In this document: positions 44,269 to 53,964 of the stretch, piece after piece
How the letters are laid out: every line of letters begins with the position of its first letter
Position numbering within the stretch: the first letter of the stretch is position 1
Source: Bacillota bacterium
GTDB lineage: Bacteria > Bacillota > Clostridia > Lachnospirales > Lachnospiraceae
NCBI GenBank assembly: GCA_023392535.1
Contig: JAEVYY010000002.1
Coordinates: 1-64,000 of the forward strand
Reading direction: 5' to 3'
DNA length: 64,000 nucleotides
The notes under the pieces: generated by a model
What the model was told of the DNA's origin: nothing
Seen by the model: only the letters and a program-made list of their open reading frames with translations
Databases searched by the model: none
Program-made: the position numbers and the translations under genes

Positions 44269-45828
44269 TTACCCCAAAATTTTTTTCAAATCTTCCTCCG
44301 GAGTGCTGATTGGGGTAATGTTATAATTTTCTACTAACACATTTAAGACATTCGGGGAAATAAATGCGGGAAGGGTTGGTCCCAAATAAATATTTTTGAT
44401 TCCCAAATATAATAAAGTCAACAAAATGACAACTGCTTTTTGCTCATACCAGGAAAGAATAAGCGAAAGCGGAAGATCATTGACTCCACATTGAAATGCA
44501 TCCGCTAGAGCAAGTGCGACTTTAATTGCGCTATATGCATCATTGCATTGCCCCATATCCATAATTCTTGGTAATCCTTCAATTTCTCCAAGCTGTAGAT
44601 CATTCAGTCGGTATTTACCGCAAGCAAGGGTTAGAATAATAGTATCGGATGGAGTCTTTTTGGCAAATTCGGTGTAATAACTTCTTCCGGGCGCGGCTCC
44701 GTCGCATCCACCAATCAGAAAAAAGTGTTTTATCTTTCCTTTTTTAACAAGGTCAATTACTTTACCTGCCACTGACAACACCGTACCATGACCAAAACCT
44801 GTAGTTACGGCATTGCCGCCGTTAATCCCTGTCATAGGATGGTCTTCCTCATAGCCACCGCACGCAAGCGCCTTTTCCATTACCGGAGTGAAATCCTTGT
44901 CCTCGCCAATATGAACAAGTTCAGGATAGGATACAACGGCTGTTGTAAAAACCCGATCACAGTAACTTTGTCTTACAGGCATCAAACAGTTCGTCGTAAA
45001 TAGTATCGGGGCAGGTATATTGTGAAATTCAAATTGTTGACTTTGCCATGCAGTGCCGAAGTTTCCTTTTAAATGTGGGTATTCCTTTAGTTTTGGGTAG
45101 CCATGAGCCGGAAGCATTTCACTATGCGTATAGATATTGATACCTTTATCCTTTGTCTGCTCCAGCAAGCATTTTAAATCATGCAAGTCATGTCCGCTTA
45201 TTACTATAAAAGGACCTTTTTCGATTGTCAGAGAAACCTCTGTCGGCTCCGGCGTTCCATAGCTTTCTGTATTCGCCTTATCCAACAGCTCTATACATCT
45301 ATAATTCACTTCACCCGTTTTTAATACCAGGGGCAAAAGCATATCCATACCGTAATCTTCACCAATTGCATACATTCCTTCATAAAAAAAGGAAGCTACT
45401 ACATTATCTGTATAGCCAAGTACAAATGCATGATAGGCATACGCTGCCATTCCCCGAAGTCCAAATAGAATGAGAGATTTTAACGAACGAATATCTTCAT
45501 CATCCTCCCAAATTTTTTGCACCTTATAATTTTCAATATCCTTTTTTATTTTATCTTTTTCACTTTCAATTTCAGTAATTAATTTTTTTATCGTTTCATT
45601 ATTAAAATTCACATTTGTAATAGTAGTAAACAAACCTTTTAACATAAGCTCATCAGACGCCTTTGTCGCTTTAGCAGCTTTTGTCGCCCTTGAAAGACCA
45701 ATGAGTGCCCCCGTTAACTCATCTTGAAAATTGGCAGTGTCAGCCTTTTTTCCGCACACACCGGCTTTCCCCTCACAGCCGGTATTATGCGCCGTTTGTT
45801 GACATTGAAAACAAAACATATCTTGCAT
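44269..45828 (-). CDS. hcp: Hydroxylamine reductase / hybrid-cluster protein
   Basis: 519 residues. The N-terminal FeS ligands are visible as CFQCQQTAHNTGC and GVCGK (first 26 residues). The later hybrid-cluster region is marked by CLMPV, GGCDGA, LACGKYR and GQCNDAYSA. The family binds a hybrid Fe-S-O cluster and reduces hydroxylamine or NO-derived species in the cytoplasm of anaerobes. AAAAGGAGA precedes the start. No separate reductase partner (hcr) is adjacent, as is common in clostridia. It is monocistronic between two terminating regions, convergent with the ABC-F gene. Confidence 0.92.
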   Translation of the reverse strand: MQDMFCFQCQQTAHNTGCEGKAGVCGKKADTANFQDELTGALIGLSRATKAAKATKASDELMLKGLFTTITNVNFNNETIKKLITEIESEKDKIKKDIENYKVQKIWEDDEDIRSLKSLILFGLRGMAAYAYHAFVLGYTDNVVASFFYEGMYAIGEDYGMDMLLPLVLKTGEVNYRCIELLDKANTESYGTPEPTEVSLTIEKGPFIVISGHDLHDLKCLLEQTKDKGINIYTHSEMLPAHGYPKLKEYPHLKGNFGTAWQSQQFEFHNIPAPILFTTNCLMPVRQSYCDRVFTTAVVSYPELVHIGEDKDFTPVMEKALACGGYEEDHPMTGINGGNAVTTGFGHGTVLSVAGKVIDLVKKGKIKHFFLIGGCDGAAPGRSYYTEFAKKTPSDTIILTLACGKYRLNDLQLGEIEGLPRIMDMGQCNDAYSAIKVALALADAFQCGVNDLPLSLILSWYEQKAVVILLTLLYLGIKNIYLGPTLPAFISPNVLNVLVENYNITPISTPEEDLKKILG

Positions 45829-45951
45829 CGCAAATCTCCTTTTAGTTAGACAACTTTTAACTTCTATTTTAAGCTATTTATATAAAAAATATTCCATTCG
45901 TATATAAAATCTTACGTTTGTCCTTCTTTCATAGGAGCTCTACCAATATCC

Positions 45952-46977
45952 TTATCTGATCGTTTTCTCATTTGTTAGCAACGGAATCGTTATTTCAACT
46001 TCTGTTCCGACATTCTCCATCGAAAATACATGCATGCCATATTCTTCTCCAAAAATTAAACGAATCCTGTTACTAACATTTACAAGAGCGATTCCACCAA
46101 TAGATTCCTGATTTGCATTTGCTAAATGAAAATTAGCAGAGTTCAAGCTTTGATTTAATTTTTCGAGCGTGCTCTCACTCATACCAACGCCATTATCTTT
46201 GACCCTGATCACAAGTCTGGATAACGTACGTTCTATATGTATTCTAGTTAATCCTGTTCCTATTTTTAATTCTGTTCCATGAATGATACTATTCTCTAAA
46301 ATCGGTTGCAAGGTGAGTTTTGGAATTAAATAATGATTGATCTCGTCTATCTCTTCTTGGTCAATTTCAATTCTTAATTGAATTCGCTCCCCAAAGCGAT
46401 ATTGTTGAATCTTAAAATACGTCCGGCAATTATCCAATTCTTCTTCCACAGTCACTAGATTTTCAACCTTACTAATTGTATATCGAAAAAATGTTGCAAG
46501 GGCCTCTGTCATATCAGCCACATTAGATAAACCAGCCACCAGCGCCTCGCTTCTAATGCCATCCAGTGTATTGTATAAAAAATGCGGATTAATCTGATTT
46601 TGCAATGCCAGATATTGCGCCTGTCGTTTATTCAGGTTCATCATCTGTTCTGAATTCATCATTTGGCTGACTGACTTTGTCACATCACAAAAGCCCGGAG
46701 ATAGCATTGGCTCTTCCTCACGAATTTCGGAGAGCTGCATATAACCTTCAACAAAACGGCTTATCTGTTCCTCGCACCGCATATAAGGACGGAATATCCA
46801 AAAATAAAAAAAGAGAGGAAGAATACTTACATTTATGACTAACAGTATTCTATATAAAAAGAAATAATTGTAAAACACCGTTATTATACTTCCCACCATA
46901 AACAGCAAGTAAAGTAGCCCTAATGCAATAACTCTATTTACTATGTAACGCATTTTTTGTTTTATTATTTTAATCAT
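45952..46977 (-). CDS. YesM-type sensor histidine kinase
   Basis: 341 residues. Two hydrophobic helices near the N terminus (about 15-37 and 42-63) with virtually no extracellular loop, then the LytS/YesM His-kinase domain with H132 in NQINPHFLYNTLD and an HATPase domain (LQPILENSIIHG, DNGVGM). The usual extracellular Cache/dCACHE sensor is absent, so the signal likely arrives through the membrane or another protein. It lies 2 bp downstream of a YesN-type regulator gene and is the last gene of the Rbs-like operon. Confidence 0.9.
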   Translation of the reverse strand: MIKIIKQKMRYIVNRVIALGLLYLLFMVGSIITVFYNYFFLYRILLVINVSILPLFFYFWIFRPYMRCEEQISRFVEGYMQLSEIREEEPMLSPGFCDVTKSVSQMMNSEQMMNLNKRQAQYLALQNQINPHFLYNTLDGIRSEALVAGLSNVADMTEALATFFRYTISKVENLVTVEEELDNCRTYFKIQQYRFGERIQLRIEIDQEEIDEINHYLIPKLTLQPILENSIIHGTELKIGTGLTRIHIERTLSRLVIRVKDNGVGMSESTLEKLNQSLNSANFHLANANQESIGGIALVNVSNRIRLIFGEEYGMHVFSMENVGTEVEITIPLLTNEKTIR

Positions 46978-46979
46978 AT

Positions 46980-48548
46980 TTACCCATATAACTTTCTATA
47001 AACAGTAGGTTTTAGACCCGTACTTTTTTCAAAGTTATGCGTGAAATGTTTAATGTCGTGATACCCCACACTACGACATACCTCCACCACTGGAAGATTC
47101 GATTCTCTCATTAGCTCTTTCGCCGCCTCCATCCTTACATTCACTAAATATCTTGCAAATCCCACTTCCGTTTCTTTCTTGAAAAGGCCACTAAAATAGG
47201 TGGGTGTTAGTCCCACATTCTCACTCACTTCTTCTAATGTAATCTGCTCCGTGTAATGATTTTGTATATACTTTTTTGCCAAGCGTACTGGTCGAAGAAA
47301 ATCCTCTTCTCTTTCTGAAAGAATTTCATTCATCTGATTTTTGACAAAATCACCAAGAAGCTGAAATAAGGCTTTAATGCTAAAACAATTTTCACATTCT
47401 GTATAAAAATTATTGACTATTTCATTTTTATCCCTAATATCAAGCCGCATAACGAACATATTTCCCGCCTGAAATGTCAAATCAAGGATCTCCCATCCAT
47501 GCGCATTTCTGGTGGCTATTACATCTTGATATAATTCATCAACGGCGCATTCAGCCATGTCTACACTTAGATTTTCTAAAGCATTACTCATATTTCTGAT
47601 ATACTTTTCAAGATAGCGTTTTTCGTATAATATCTGCTTTGATGTATCCGCCTCCAAAATTTTCCCAGTTCCTGCGACGATTCTCTCGCTTATCACTAAT
47701 TTGGCTGTATTCAGTGATTTAATCAATTCTTCCGGACTCGTTACCATTAATCCTAGTGACATGGAAAAATTTACATTTCCGAAAAGTTCTTTTTGAGCCT
47801 CTATTTGGTTTAAACTTTCACGCAGTATTCTCTTTATCTTTTCCTGATCTCTAACTGCATAATTTAACAAACCATAAAGATAAGATTCCTGCACTGCAAA
47901 AATATGATCAAAGCATACTCCCTTTAACTTGTTGTTAATAATTCCGGACACTTTATCCCATACATTCTTCTCAATAAACATGGTTGGTTTTTTTGTTTCA
48001 TAATCCACCTTGATACAAAATACTTCATAAATTCCATCTTTTTTTGAAAAATGATATTGCTTCTTTAATATCGTATCCGTTATAATCCGATCGGGATTTG
48101 CTAACAGATCTGTGATTAGTGCACTACGTAATTTTGTTATATTATCTTCCTTTTCCCTATTTTTTTGTCTTTCTTCCTCAATCTGCTGTTTTATTTTCAA
48201 TAACGATTCGTTTAATGCATCCTGATTAATTGGTTTTAACAGGTAATCTTTTACCTCATATTTCAAAGCCATCTGTGCATATTCGAAAAGTGCATATCCA
48301 CTAATGACAATAATCTTTATTCCAGGTGAAAGCTTTCTTACTTTTTCAATCAAGTCCAACCCATTGCATCCAGGCATGCGAATATCCGTAATCAATACAT
48401 CTGTCTTATGATTCCCGATTAGTTGAAGCGCATCGATACCATTAAGAGCCGTTCCGATTACCTGCATACCTAATTTGTCCCATTCCCCCAATACTGTAAT
48501 CAGTTTACAAATGCGTTCTTCATCATCCGCAATTACAATATTAATCAT
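46980..48548 (-). CDS. YesN-type response regulator with AraC DNA-binding domain
   Basis: 522 residues. Receiver domain (1-120) with D8-D9 and phosphorylation site D55 in LITDIRMP and a K in LLKPI, a long middle segment (about 130-410), and an AraC HTH pair (about 420-520: ITLEEVSENVGLTPTYFSGLFKKE; VVEVCRSVGYHDIKHFTHNFEKSTG). It is preceded by GGGGTTGATGGA and co-transcribed with the YesM kinase and the sugar operon, so it likely controls this operon in response to sugar. Confidence 0.93.
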   Translation of the reverse strand: MINIVIADDEERICKLITVLGEWDKLGMQVIGTALNGIDALQLIGNHKTDVLITDIRMPGCNGLDLIEKVRKLSPGIKIIVISGYALFEYAQMALKYEVKDYLLKPINQDALNESLLKIKQQIEEERQKNREKEDNITKLRSALITDLLANPDRIITDTILKKQYHFSKKDGIYEVFCIKVDYETKKPTMFIEKNVWDKVSGIINNKLKGVCFDHIFAVQESYLYGLLNYAVRDQEKIKRILRESLNQIEAQKELFGNVNFSMSLGLMVTSPEELIKSLNTAKLVISERIVAGTGKILEADTSKQILYEKRYLEKYIRNMSNALENLSVDMAECAVDELYQDVIATRNAHGWEILDLTFQAGNMFVMRLDIRDKNEIVNNFYTECENCFSIKALFQLLGDFVKNQMNEILSEREEDFLRPVRLAKKYIQNHYTEQITLEEVSENVGLTPTYFSGLFKKETEVGFARYLVNVRMEAAKELMRESNLPVVEVCRSVGYHDIKHFTHNFEKSTGLKPTVYRKLYG

Positions 48549-48581
48549 TCCATCAACCCCAAATTTTTCTTCTTTTCCTCT

Positions 48582-50087
48582 TTATTCCGAATCATCCTTC
48601 TCATGATTATACAAATCACTCCACGGAACACTTAATGGCAGTGATCCGAAATTTTTCTTGGAATACTCCTGCATTTTCATATTTTTTCCGATTCTGATCA
48701 CACGATCTGCAATCGATAGAGAATCTGCCATATTTACGACCAGCATCACTATTGTGATTCCTCTTTTTAAACAATGCTTCTGTCTTTCCCATATATGAAT
48801 TCTTTGAGAAAGATCTGCACCTTTATATGGCTGAATACATATCAGAATCTCTGGTTTCTGCAATATAATTCTGGCAAAAATCAAATCTATCTTTTGTGTG
48901 TTCGTTAATTCATTGATTGATTTGTTAAATACATCTTCACCAAGCATTTCCGTGTACTCTCTTCGAATGCTATCCTTTATTTTTTTATTTCTCCAAATAT
49001 TGGACATCCTATGATCTATCGTAAAACAAAGATTATCCATATAGCTCATTTCATGAAAAAGCATAGAATTACCTGGCTGTTCCTGCAATATTGCTATCTT
49101 CCTTGTCTTAATAGGATTCATACTTTTTCCATTCAGCCAAATCCTCTCTACACGATTCTCTTCTGCTCCTGTTAATATGCTTACTAATTCCTCATATACT
49201 TTTCCATCCAAACTCTGGATTGCCAAGCATTCCCCCCTATAAATCTGAATATTGGCACCTTTTAAATACATACCACGATTATTCTTAATTTCTGCTATAA
49301 CGTCTTTTTTTTCATACTCTTTTTGATCCCGCAATCTTTGAATCACATGACTTCTATATCTTTTTGAATAGTCCTTAGCAATTTCGTTGTGCATATCACG
49401 TCCATCCAGCATCATACTGATCTTCCCGTTTGACATCCAAAGTGCTCTGTTACAGATTTGAAGTATTTCTTCAAAATGGAAGCTAATATATAAAAAAGAA
49501 AAGCCCTTATTTGCATAATAACATATAATACGATAAAGATCTTCAGACCTGTTTTCATTGACAATAGTACTTATCTCACAAAGAACGATCAAATGGTGTC
49601 CAGCAACCACTGCCCGAATGATTTCTACAACAACCCTTTCAAAAGAAGATAATTTTTCAACCAGTGTTTCTGGCCTGATAGAGATCCCAATTTCATCCAA
49701 AAATGGCTGTAATTGCTCCCTTAACAGTCTGAATGGTATGATTTCCTGATGAAATTCCGGACGCAACACAAAAATGTTTGTTGCAACGGTTTGCCCCTTC
49801 ACAAGTGAACTTTTACTTTCTATAATGGAAATTTTATTATTGGTTCGTCTCATATCCTGCCAGGAATTTACTTTTTTTTCCATATAATATACATATCCAT
49901 AATATAAAGGCGTGTTATAACGCAGAATATTAAGAAGATCAGATAAACCAAATGAATTATTACCTGGTAATAACCCAACGATTTCTCCTTCCATAATATT
50001 CATTTCAAAATTTTGAAGCAATACCGTCTCCTGCTCTTTATAGGTGACACGTTCCATCCTTAATACTTCTTTTTTCATCTTTTTCAC
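48582..50087 (-). CDS. RbsA-like pseudo-ATPase (catalytic motifs lost in both domains)
   Basis: 501 residues with the two-domain length and layout of RbsA/MglA sugar ATPases, including the C-terminal SIADRVIRIG segment. Both catalytic sites are degraded. Domain 1 has LLPGNNSFGLSD where Walker A should have GKS/T, LIVLCEIS for Walker B and LSSFE for the signature. Domain 2 has QSLDGKVYEEL for Walker A, ILICIQPYKGAD for Walker B and LTNTQK for the signature. The reading frame is intact over 1.5 kb, so it is not an obvious pseudogene. It is co-oriented with an intact RbsA-like gene in the same operon and lies directly before YesN/YesM. A regulatory or scaffold role is inferred. The initiation codon is probably GTG at 50087; ATG at 50078 is an alternative. 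Confidence 0.75.
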   Translation of the reverse strand: MKKMKKEVLRMERVTYKEQETVLLQNFEMNIMEGEIVGLLPGNNSFGLSDLLNILRYNTPLYYGYVYYMEKKVNSWQDMRRTNNKISIIESKSSLVKGQTVATNIFVLRPEFHQEIIPFRLLREQLQPFLDEIGISIRPETLVEKLSSFERVVVEIIRAVVAGHHLIVLCEISTIVNENRSEDLYRIICYYANKGFSFLYISFHFEEILQICNRALWMSNGKISMMLDGRDMHNEIAKDYSKRYRSHVIQRLRDQKEYEKKDVIAEIKNNRGMYLKGANIQIYRGECLAIQSLDGKVYEELVSILTGAEENRVERIWLNGKSMNPIKTRKIAILQEQPGNSMLFHEMSYMDNLCFTIDHRMSNIWRNKKIKDSIRREYTEMLGEDVFNKSINELTNTQKIDLIFARIILQKPEILICIQPYKGADLSQRIHIWERQKHCLKRGITIVMLVVNMADSLSIADRVIRIGKNMKMQEYSKKNFGSLPLSVPWSDLYNHEKDDSE

Positions 50088-50097
50088 ATTCCATTGT

Positions 50098-50730
50098 CTA
50101 ACCCCAGAAATGATCTTCTATCATAATGCAAAGTGCATGATATACCGGAAGTGTAAGTTCCTGCACGCGATACGTATCCGTTTCGGGTAGTTTAATTGAA
50201 ATATCTGCAACCTTAGATATCTTACCCCCTTTTTCACCTGTAAGCAAGATGGTCTTCATACCTAATGCTTTTGCAGTTATGACTGCATTCCAGACATTGG
50301 AAGAATTTCCCGAGGTACTCATACCCAAAAGAACATCACCAGGTTCCCCATAGCCGTAGACCTGCTGCGCATAGACAATACCAGGATCACAGTCATTGAT
50401 AATTGCTGTCATAATTGCATTTTGAGAATTTAAAGAAATCGCTGGAAGAGAACCACGCAACTGTTCTGTTATGATTCCTTTTTCATCAAATATCTTTAAT
50501 TTTTCTTGAAAGTTTAAGGGCAAGGGTCTTTCTCTATGAAATTCCTTCATTAACTCTCCCACTATATGATCTGCATCTGAGGCACTGCCACCATTGCCGC
50601 ATATGAGTAGTTTTCCACCTTGTTCATAGGAACTCACAATCATTTTTTCAGCTTTTAAAATATCTTCCTTAGTATGAATAAGAATTGGATACTTTTCTAG
50701 TAATTTATATAACTCTGCAAATTCATCCAT
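50098..50730 (-). CDS. SIS-domain phosphosugar isomerase, GmhA-like
   Basis: 210 residues. A single SIS fold with phosphosugar-binding motifs GNGGSASDADHIVGEL (about 40-55) and MSTSGNSSNV (about 135-145), as in sedoheptulose-7-phosphate isomerase (GmhA/DiaA group). It acts on a sugar phosphate in the cytoplasm. It sits 12 bp downstream of a ROK sugar kinase, so it may use that kinase's product. No other heptose-pathway gene is near, which argues for a catabolic role. AAGGAG precedes the start. Confidence 0.85.
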   Translation of the reverse strand: MDEFAELYKLLEKYPILIHTKEDILKAEKMIVSSYEQGGKLLICGNGGSASDADHIVGELMKEFHRERPLPLNFQEKLKIFDEKGIITEQLRGSLPAISLNSQNAIMTAIINDCDPGIVYAQQVYGYGEPGDVLLGMSTSGNSSNVWNAVITAKALGMKTILLTGEKGGKISKVADISIKLPETDTYRVQELTLPVYHALCIMIEDHFWG

Positions 50731-50742
50731 TTTCTTTTCTCC

Positions 50743-51738
50743 TTATTTTTTTCCGGTTACCGCGACAGACAAAGCTGCAAAGTCACCTATTTTATCTCCT
50801 AATCCAGATGGTACAATTCTGCATACTTTTGCAGATTTTGAGAATGCCTCTTTTTTGACCGTTTCCATGGTCACCTCTTCAAATAACTCTCTGCTTCTTG
50901 CATAAACACTTCCAATGATTATTACTTCCGGATTTAAGATATCAATCAAAATGGATAAAGCCTTTCCAAGATGGATTGCGGAGCAATGATAAATTTCCAT
51001 AGCAAGTTTATCCCCAGCATACGCCGCTTCTGAAACGAATCGTGCTGTTAAACCGCTCATTTCTTCATAGGTAGGGCACAGAGCAGGACATTCTCCTCGC
51101 TGCAGGCGTTCCAATACTTTACTTTGTGCAATCTGTGCAATTCCTCCTCCGGAGCAGAATCCCTCAAAAGAACCTGCTTTCCCATATCCCACTGGTCCAT
51201 TCTCATCTAATCGGATATGACCAACTTCACCTGCCATATCATTTGTTCCAGTATATAATTTACCATTCAAAATCAATCCTGCTCCCATTCCTGTTCCAAA
51301 TGTCAAGAATATAACATTTTGATATCTCCTGCCTGCTCCAAACTGCCATTCGGCAAGTGCACATGCATTGGCATCATTTTGCAAAAATGCCGGAATGTGA
51401 AATCGCTCTTCCAGCATCGAAACAATGGGAACCTGATTCCATCCTATTAGATTGGGCGGCGAGAGTATTTCTCCCTTTTTACTATCCAGAGGTCCTCCAC
51501 AGCTGATCCCAATTGCACAAATCTGAGTATTTTTTATATGATTTTTTTGTAACATAATATCCATCTGCAAAAAAATTTCTTCTATGGTGTCTATGTATGG
51601 TCCACTCTTTTTTGTCGCGAAAGAATAACGGTCTATCATATCAATACTTTTATTTGCGGCCCCTAGTATCAATGCACATTTCGTTCCACCTATATCAATT
51701 CCCAAATAAAATTTTTTATCACTTTTTTCCATTTGCAT
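50743..51738 (-). CDS. ROK family sugar kinase-like protein lacking the zinc Cys motif
   Basis: 331 residues. An ATP-binding DIGGTK loop begins near residue 15, FLTFGTGMGAGLI near 145, and EVGHIRLDENGP near 175. The usual ROK zinc motif CxCGxxGCxE is replaced by VGYGKAGSFEGFCSG. No DNA-binding helix-turn-helix is present, so it is a kinase-type ROK protein. It likely phosphorylates the sugar brought in by the ABC importer. ATG at 51738 or 51732 could start; the ribosome binding site is weak. It follows an intercistronic hairpin. Confidence 0.85.
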   Translation of the reverse strand: MQMEKSDKKFYLGIDIGGTKCALILGAANKSIDMIDRYSFATKKSGPYIDTIEEIFLQMDIMLQKNHIKNTQICAIGISCGGPLDSKKGEILSPPNLIGWNQVPIVSMLEERFHIPAFLQNDANACALAEWQFGAGRRYQNVIFLTFGTGMGAGLILNGKLYTGTNDMAGEVGHIRLDENGPVGYGKAGSFEGFCSGGGIAQIAQSKVLERLQRGECPALCPTYEEMSGLTARFVSEAAYAGDKLAMEIYHCSAIHLGKALSILIDILNPEVIIIGSVYARSRELFEEVTMETVKKEAFSKSAKVCRIVPSGLGDKIGDFAALSVAVTGKK

Positions 51739-51766
51739 CCTATCTCGGTACCTATCCTTATTATGA

Positions 51767-51803
51767 AATAAACCGTCGATTTACCAAAAACCGACGGTTT
51801 ATT
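51767..51803 (-). terminator. Intercistronic hairpin between the binding protein and the ROK kinase
   Basis: AATAAACCGTCG (51767-51778) pairs perfectly with CGACGGTTTATT (51792-51803), loop 13 nt. On the minus strand it lies just after the binding-protein stop and has only a short T tract, so partial termination or transcript protection is likely. Confidence 0.6.
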
Positions 51804-51816
51804 TGCAGTAAACTAC

Positions 51817-52863
51817 TTAATACTGGTCTACATTATCCTTTGTAATAACCGATACACCTGTATCTCTAGTAATTCCACCAAGTTCTTCACCATTTAACGT
51901 CCTGACACAAGCCTGAACTCCTTGTTGGCCCATAAGGTCAGGATTCTGTGCCATTGCACATAAGAGAAAACCGTCTTTAATCAGCCCCTTGATAGAATCT
52001 GATTTGTCAAATCCAACACCAATAATATCCGTATTTCCAGAAGCCTTAATAGCATTACCAACACCAGTCGATGATCCTTCATTTGTACCGTATATACCAA
52101 CGACACCCTGCGTGATATAATTTTCCGCAAAGCTTTGTGCTTTCGAGGCATCACCATCACAATATTGTGTTTCAAGCAGGTTGTAAGAGGTTCCCTCAAA
52201 GGCTTCTCTGAATCCGGCTTCTCTGTCAACGGTTGTTTGTGTGGATGCATTTACATTTACAATACCAATATCGCCACTTGTAATTCCTTTTTCAGTCAAT
52301 CCTCCTAACATTTGTTCACCTGCTGTTTTACCTGCCGCCTTATTATCTGTAGAGAAAGTAGCTTCTGCCTCAAGATTTGCCGGTGAATCCACATACACAA
52401 TTTTTATTCCTGCGCTGACTGCATCCTTTAATGCACCTGTAATTGCATCCGGTCCATTTGCTGCGACCATAATCGCATCATATCCACTTGCTACCGCATT
52501 ATTTACATATTCAATCTGTTTTGCATCATCTTTTTGATCAGGTGACATAAAGTCAACCGTAACACCATCTTTTTCTGCTTCCGCTTGCGCACCCTCATTC
52601 ATAGTCACCCAGTGCTGGTCAATGGAATCCATGGTAATCAATGCGATTTTGTAATCTCCATTTGCTGTAACAGTCTCTTCCTCTGCTGTCGCTTCTGCTT
52701 CCTTAGTTTTTTCTTCTACTGCTTCTGTTTCTTTCTCAGCTACTTCCGTTTCTGTTGAAGTCGCTGTTGCCTGCGCTGTAGTACTTTCCTTTGAACCACA
52801 TCCTGTTACTAATGCGCCTAGCATGGACACACAACACAGTACCGCTAATACTTTGCTTTTCAT
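51817..52863 (-). CDS. Sugar ABC transporter binding lipoprotein, RbsB type
   Basis: 348 residues from the ATG at 52863, preceded by GGGAGGC. Lipobox VTGC puts the acylated Cys at 22; an acidic Ala/Glu/Thr linker (about 30-65) follows. The type-1 periplasmic fold starts with YKIALITMDSIDQHWVTMNEGAQ and includes DAIMVAANGPDAI and ASTQTTVDREAGF, characteristic of ribose/galactose-like binding proteins. It feeds the permease/ATPase pair encoded upstream in the same operon. The sugar is not deducible. Confidence 0.92.
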   Translation of the reverse strand: MKSKVLAVLCCVSMLGALVTGCGSKESTTAQATATSTETEVAEKETEAVEEKTKEAEATAEEETVTANGDYKIALITMDSIDQHWVTMNEGAQAEAEKDGVTVDFMSPDQKDDAKQIEYVNNAVASGYDAIMVAANGPDAITGALKDAVSAGIKIVYVDSPANLEAEATFSTDNKAAGKTAGEQMLGGLTEKGITSGDIGIVNVNASTQTTVDREAGFREAFEGTSYNLLETQYCDGDASKAQSFAENYITQGVVGIYGTNEGSSTGVGNAIKASGNTDIIGVGFDKSDSIKGLIKDGFLLCAMAQNPDLMGQQGVQACVRTLNGEELGGITRDTGVSVITKDNVDQY

Positions 52864-52941
52864 TTTTGATAGCCTCCCTATACATTTTTTATTTGCATAA
52901 ACATTAATCAATAATATTAATGAATATAGCCAAAGAATATT

Positions 52942-53949
52942 TTATTTCTTTTTGATTCCTTTATTACCTGCTCTGATAATTACATCCAGCAAAACAGCCA
53001 GTACTACTATGACACCAATAACAACTCGTTGAATCCCTACAGGTGCTCCTACCATATTTAAACCATTTTCCAAAGTCTGCCATACTGCTGCGCCTGCAAA
53101 TGTTCCAAGGAGAAGTCCGGAACCACCTAACGGCGATACTCCTCCAATTACTCCGGCCGCCACGCCATACATCTCATACATATTTCCTGCTTCCATATTT
53201 CCCATTCCAGCTTGTGCACACAGGATAATCCCTACTACAACAGCGCAAAAAGAGCTCACTAGATAAGCCTTAATTGTAGTTTTGACCACATCCACACCAG
53301 ATAATTTTGCTGCATCCACATTTGAGCCGATTGCATAGATGTGACGTCCTGTTTTCGTCTTAGACAAAAGAAAGAAAAAGATCATGAAAATAATTAATGC
53401 AATCCAGAATGTATGATATACTCCAAATAATTTCCCATAGTAAAAAACATTCTGTACCTGATCCGATGTGTCTTTACCCAACACTATTCCTATATTATCT
53501 GTATTTCTATTTCCATTAACCATATAACCAATACCTCTTGCAACAAACATGGTACCCAATGTTGCAATAAATGGTGGAAGCTTAAATTTACCAACCAAAA
53601 GACCATTTATGACTCCTATTAATAGCCCACAAGCCATGGCAATCATTACCGCAACTACAGGGTTTACTCCGTGAGTCATTAGTGTGGCCATTAACATAGT
53701 ACTCATAGCTACCACAGATCCAATCGACAAATCGATATTACCTGTAATCATGACATAACTTTGTCCAATTCCTACTAATAAATATTTAGACATAGAACGA
53801 AGCAAATTCATTACATTCTGCATGGAAAACACTTTTGTATTAATCAAACCGAACACCACATAGATGATAATCAGTCCTGCAAAAGCTGTGATAACATTGC
53901 CCATACCCCTTATTTCTAGGAATTTTTTTAATCTATTTTTCTTATCCAT
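52942..53949 (-). CDS. Sugar ABC transporter permease, RbsC/MglC type
   Basis: 335 residues with about 10 hydrophobic segments. It has the family pattern GQSYVMITGNIDLSIGSVVA (about 60-80) and NGLLVGKFKLPPFIATLGTM (about 113-132). It forms a homodimeric channel with the ATPase encoded 15 bp upstream and the binding lipoprotein 78 bp downstream. AGGAGGGTGAG precedes its start. Sugar identity unknown. Confidence 0.93.
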   Translation of the reverse strand: MDKKNRLKKFLEIRGMGNVITAFAGLIIIYVVFGLINTKVFSMQNVMNLLRSMSKYLLVGIGQSYVMITGNIDLSIGSVVAMSTMLMATLMTHGVNPVVAVMIAMACGLLIGVINGLLVGKFKLPPFIATLGTMFVARGIGYMVNGNRNTDNIGIVLGKDTSDQVQNVFYYGKLFGVYHTFWIALIIFMIFFFLLSKTKTGRHIYAIGSNVDAAKLSGVDVVKTTIKAYLVSSFCAVVVGIILCAQAGMGNMEAGNMYEMYGVAAGVIGGVSPLGGSGLLLGTFAGAAVWQTLENGLNMVGAPVGIQRVVIGVIVVLAVLLDVIIRAGNKGIKKK

Positions 53950-53964
53950 CTACTCACCCTCCTG

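Noticed and set aside
48582..50087. Pseudogene label for the RbsA-like protein
   Set aside because: No stop, frameshift or truncation is present over 1.5 kb and the gene is tightly packed in the operon, so an intact but non-catalytic protein is the better description.
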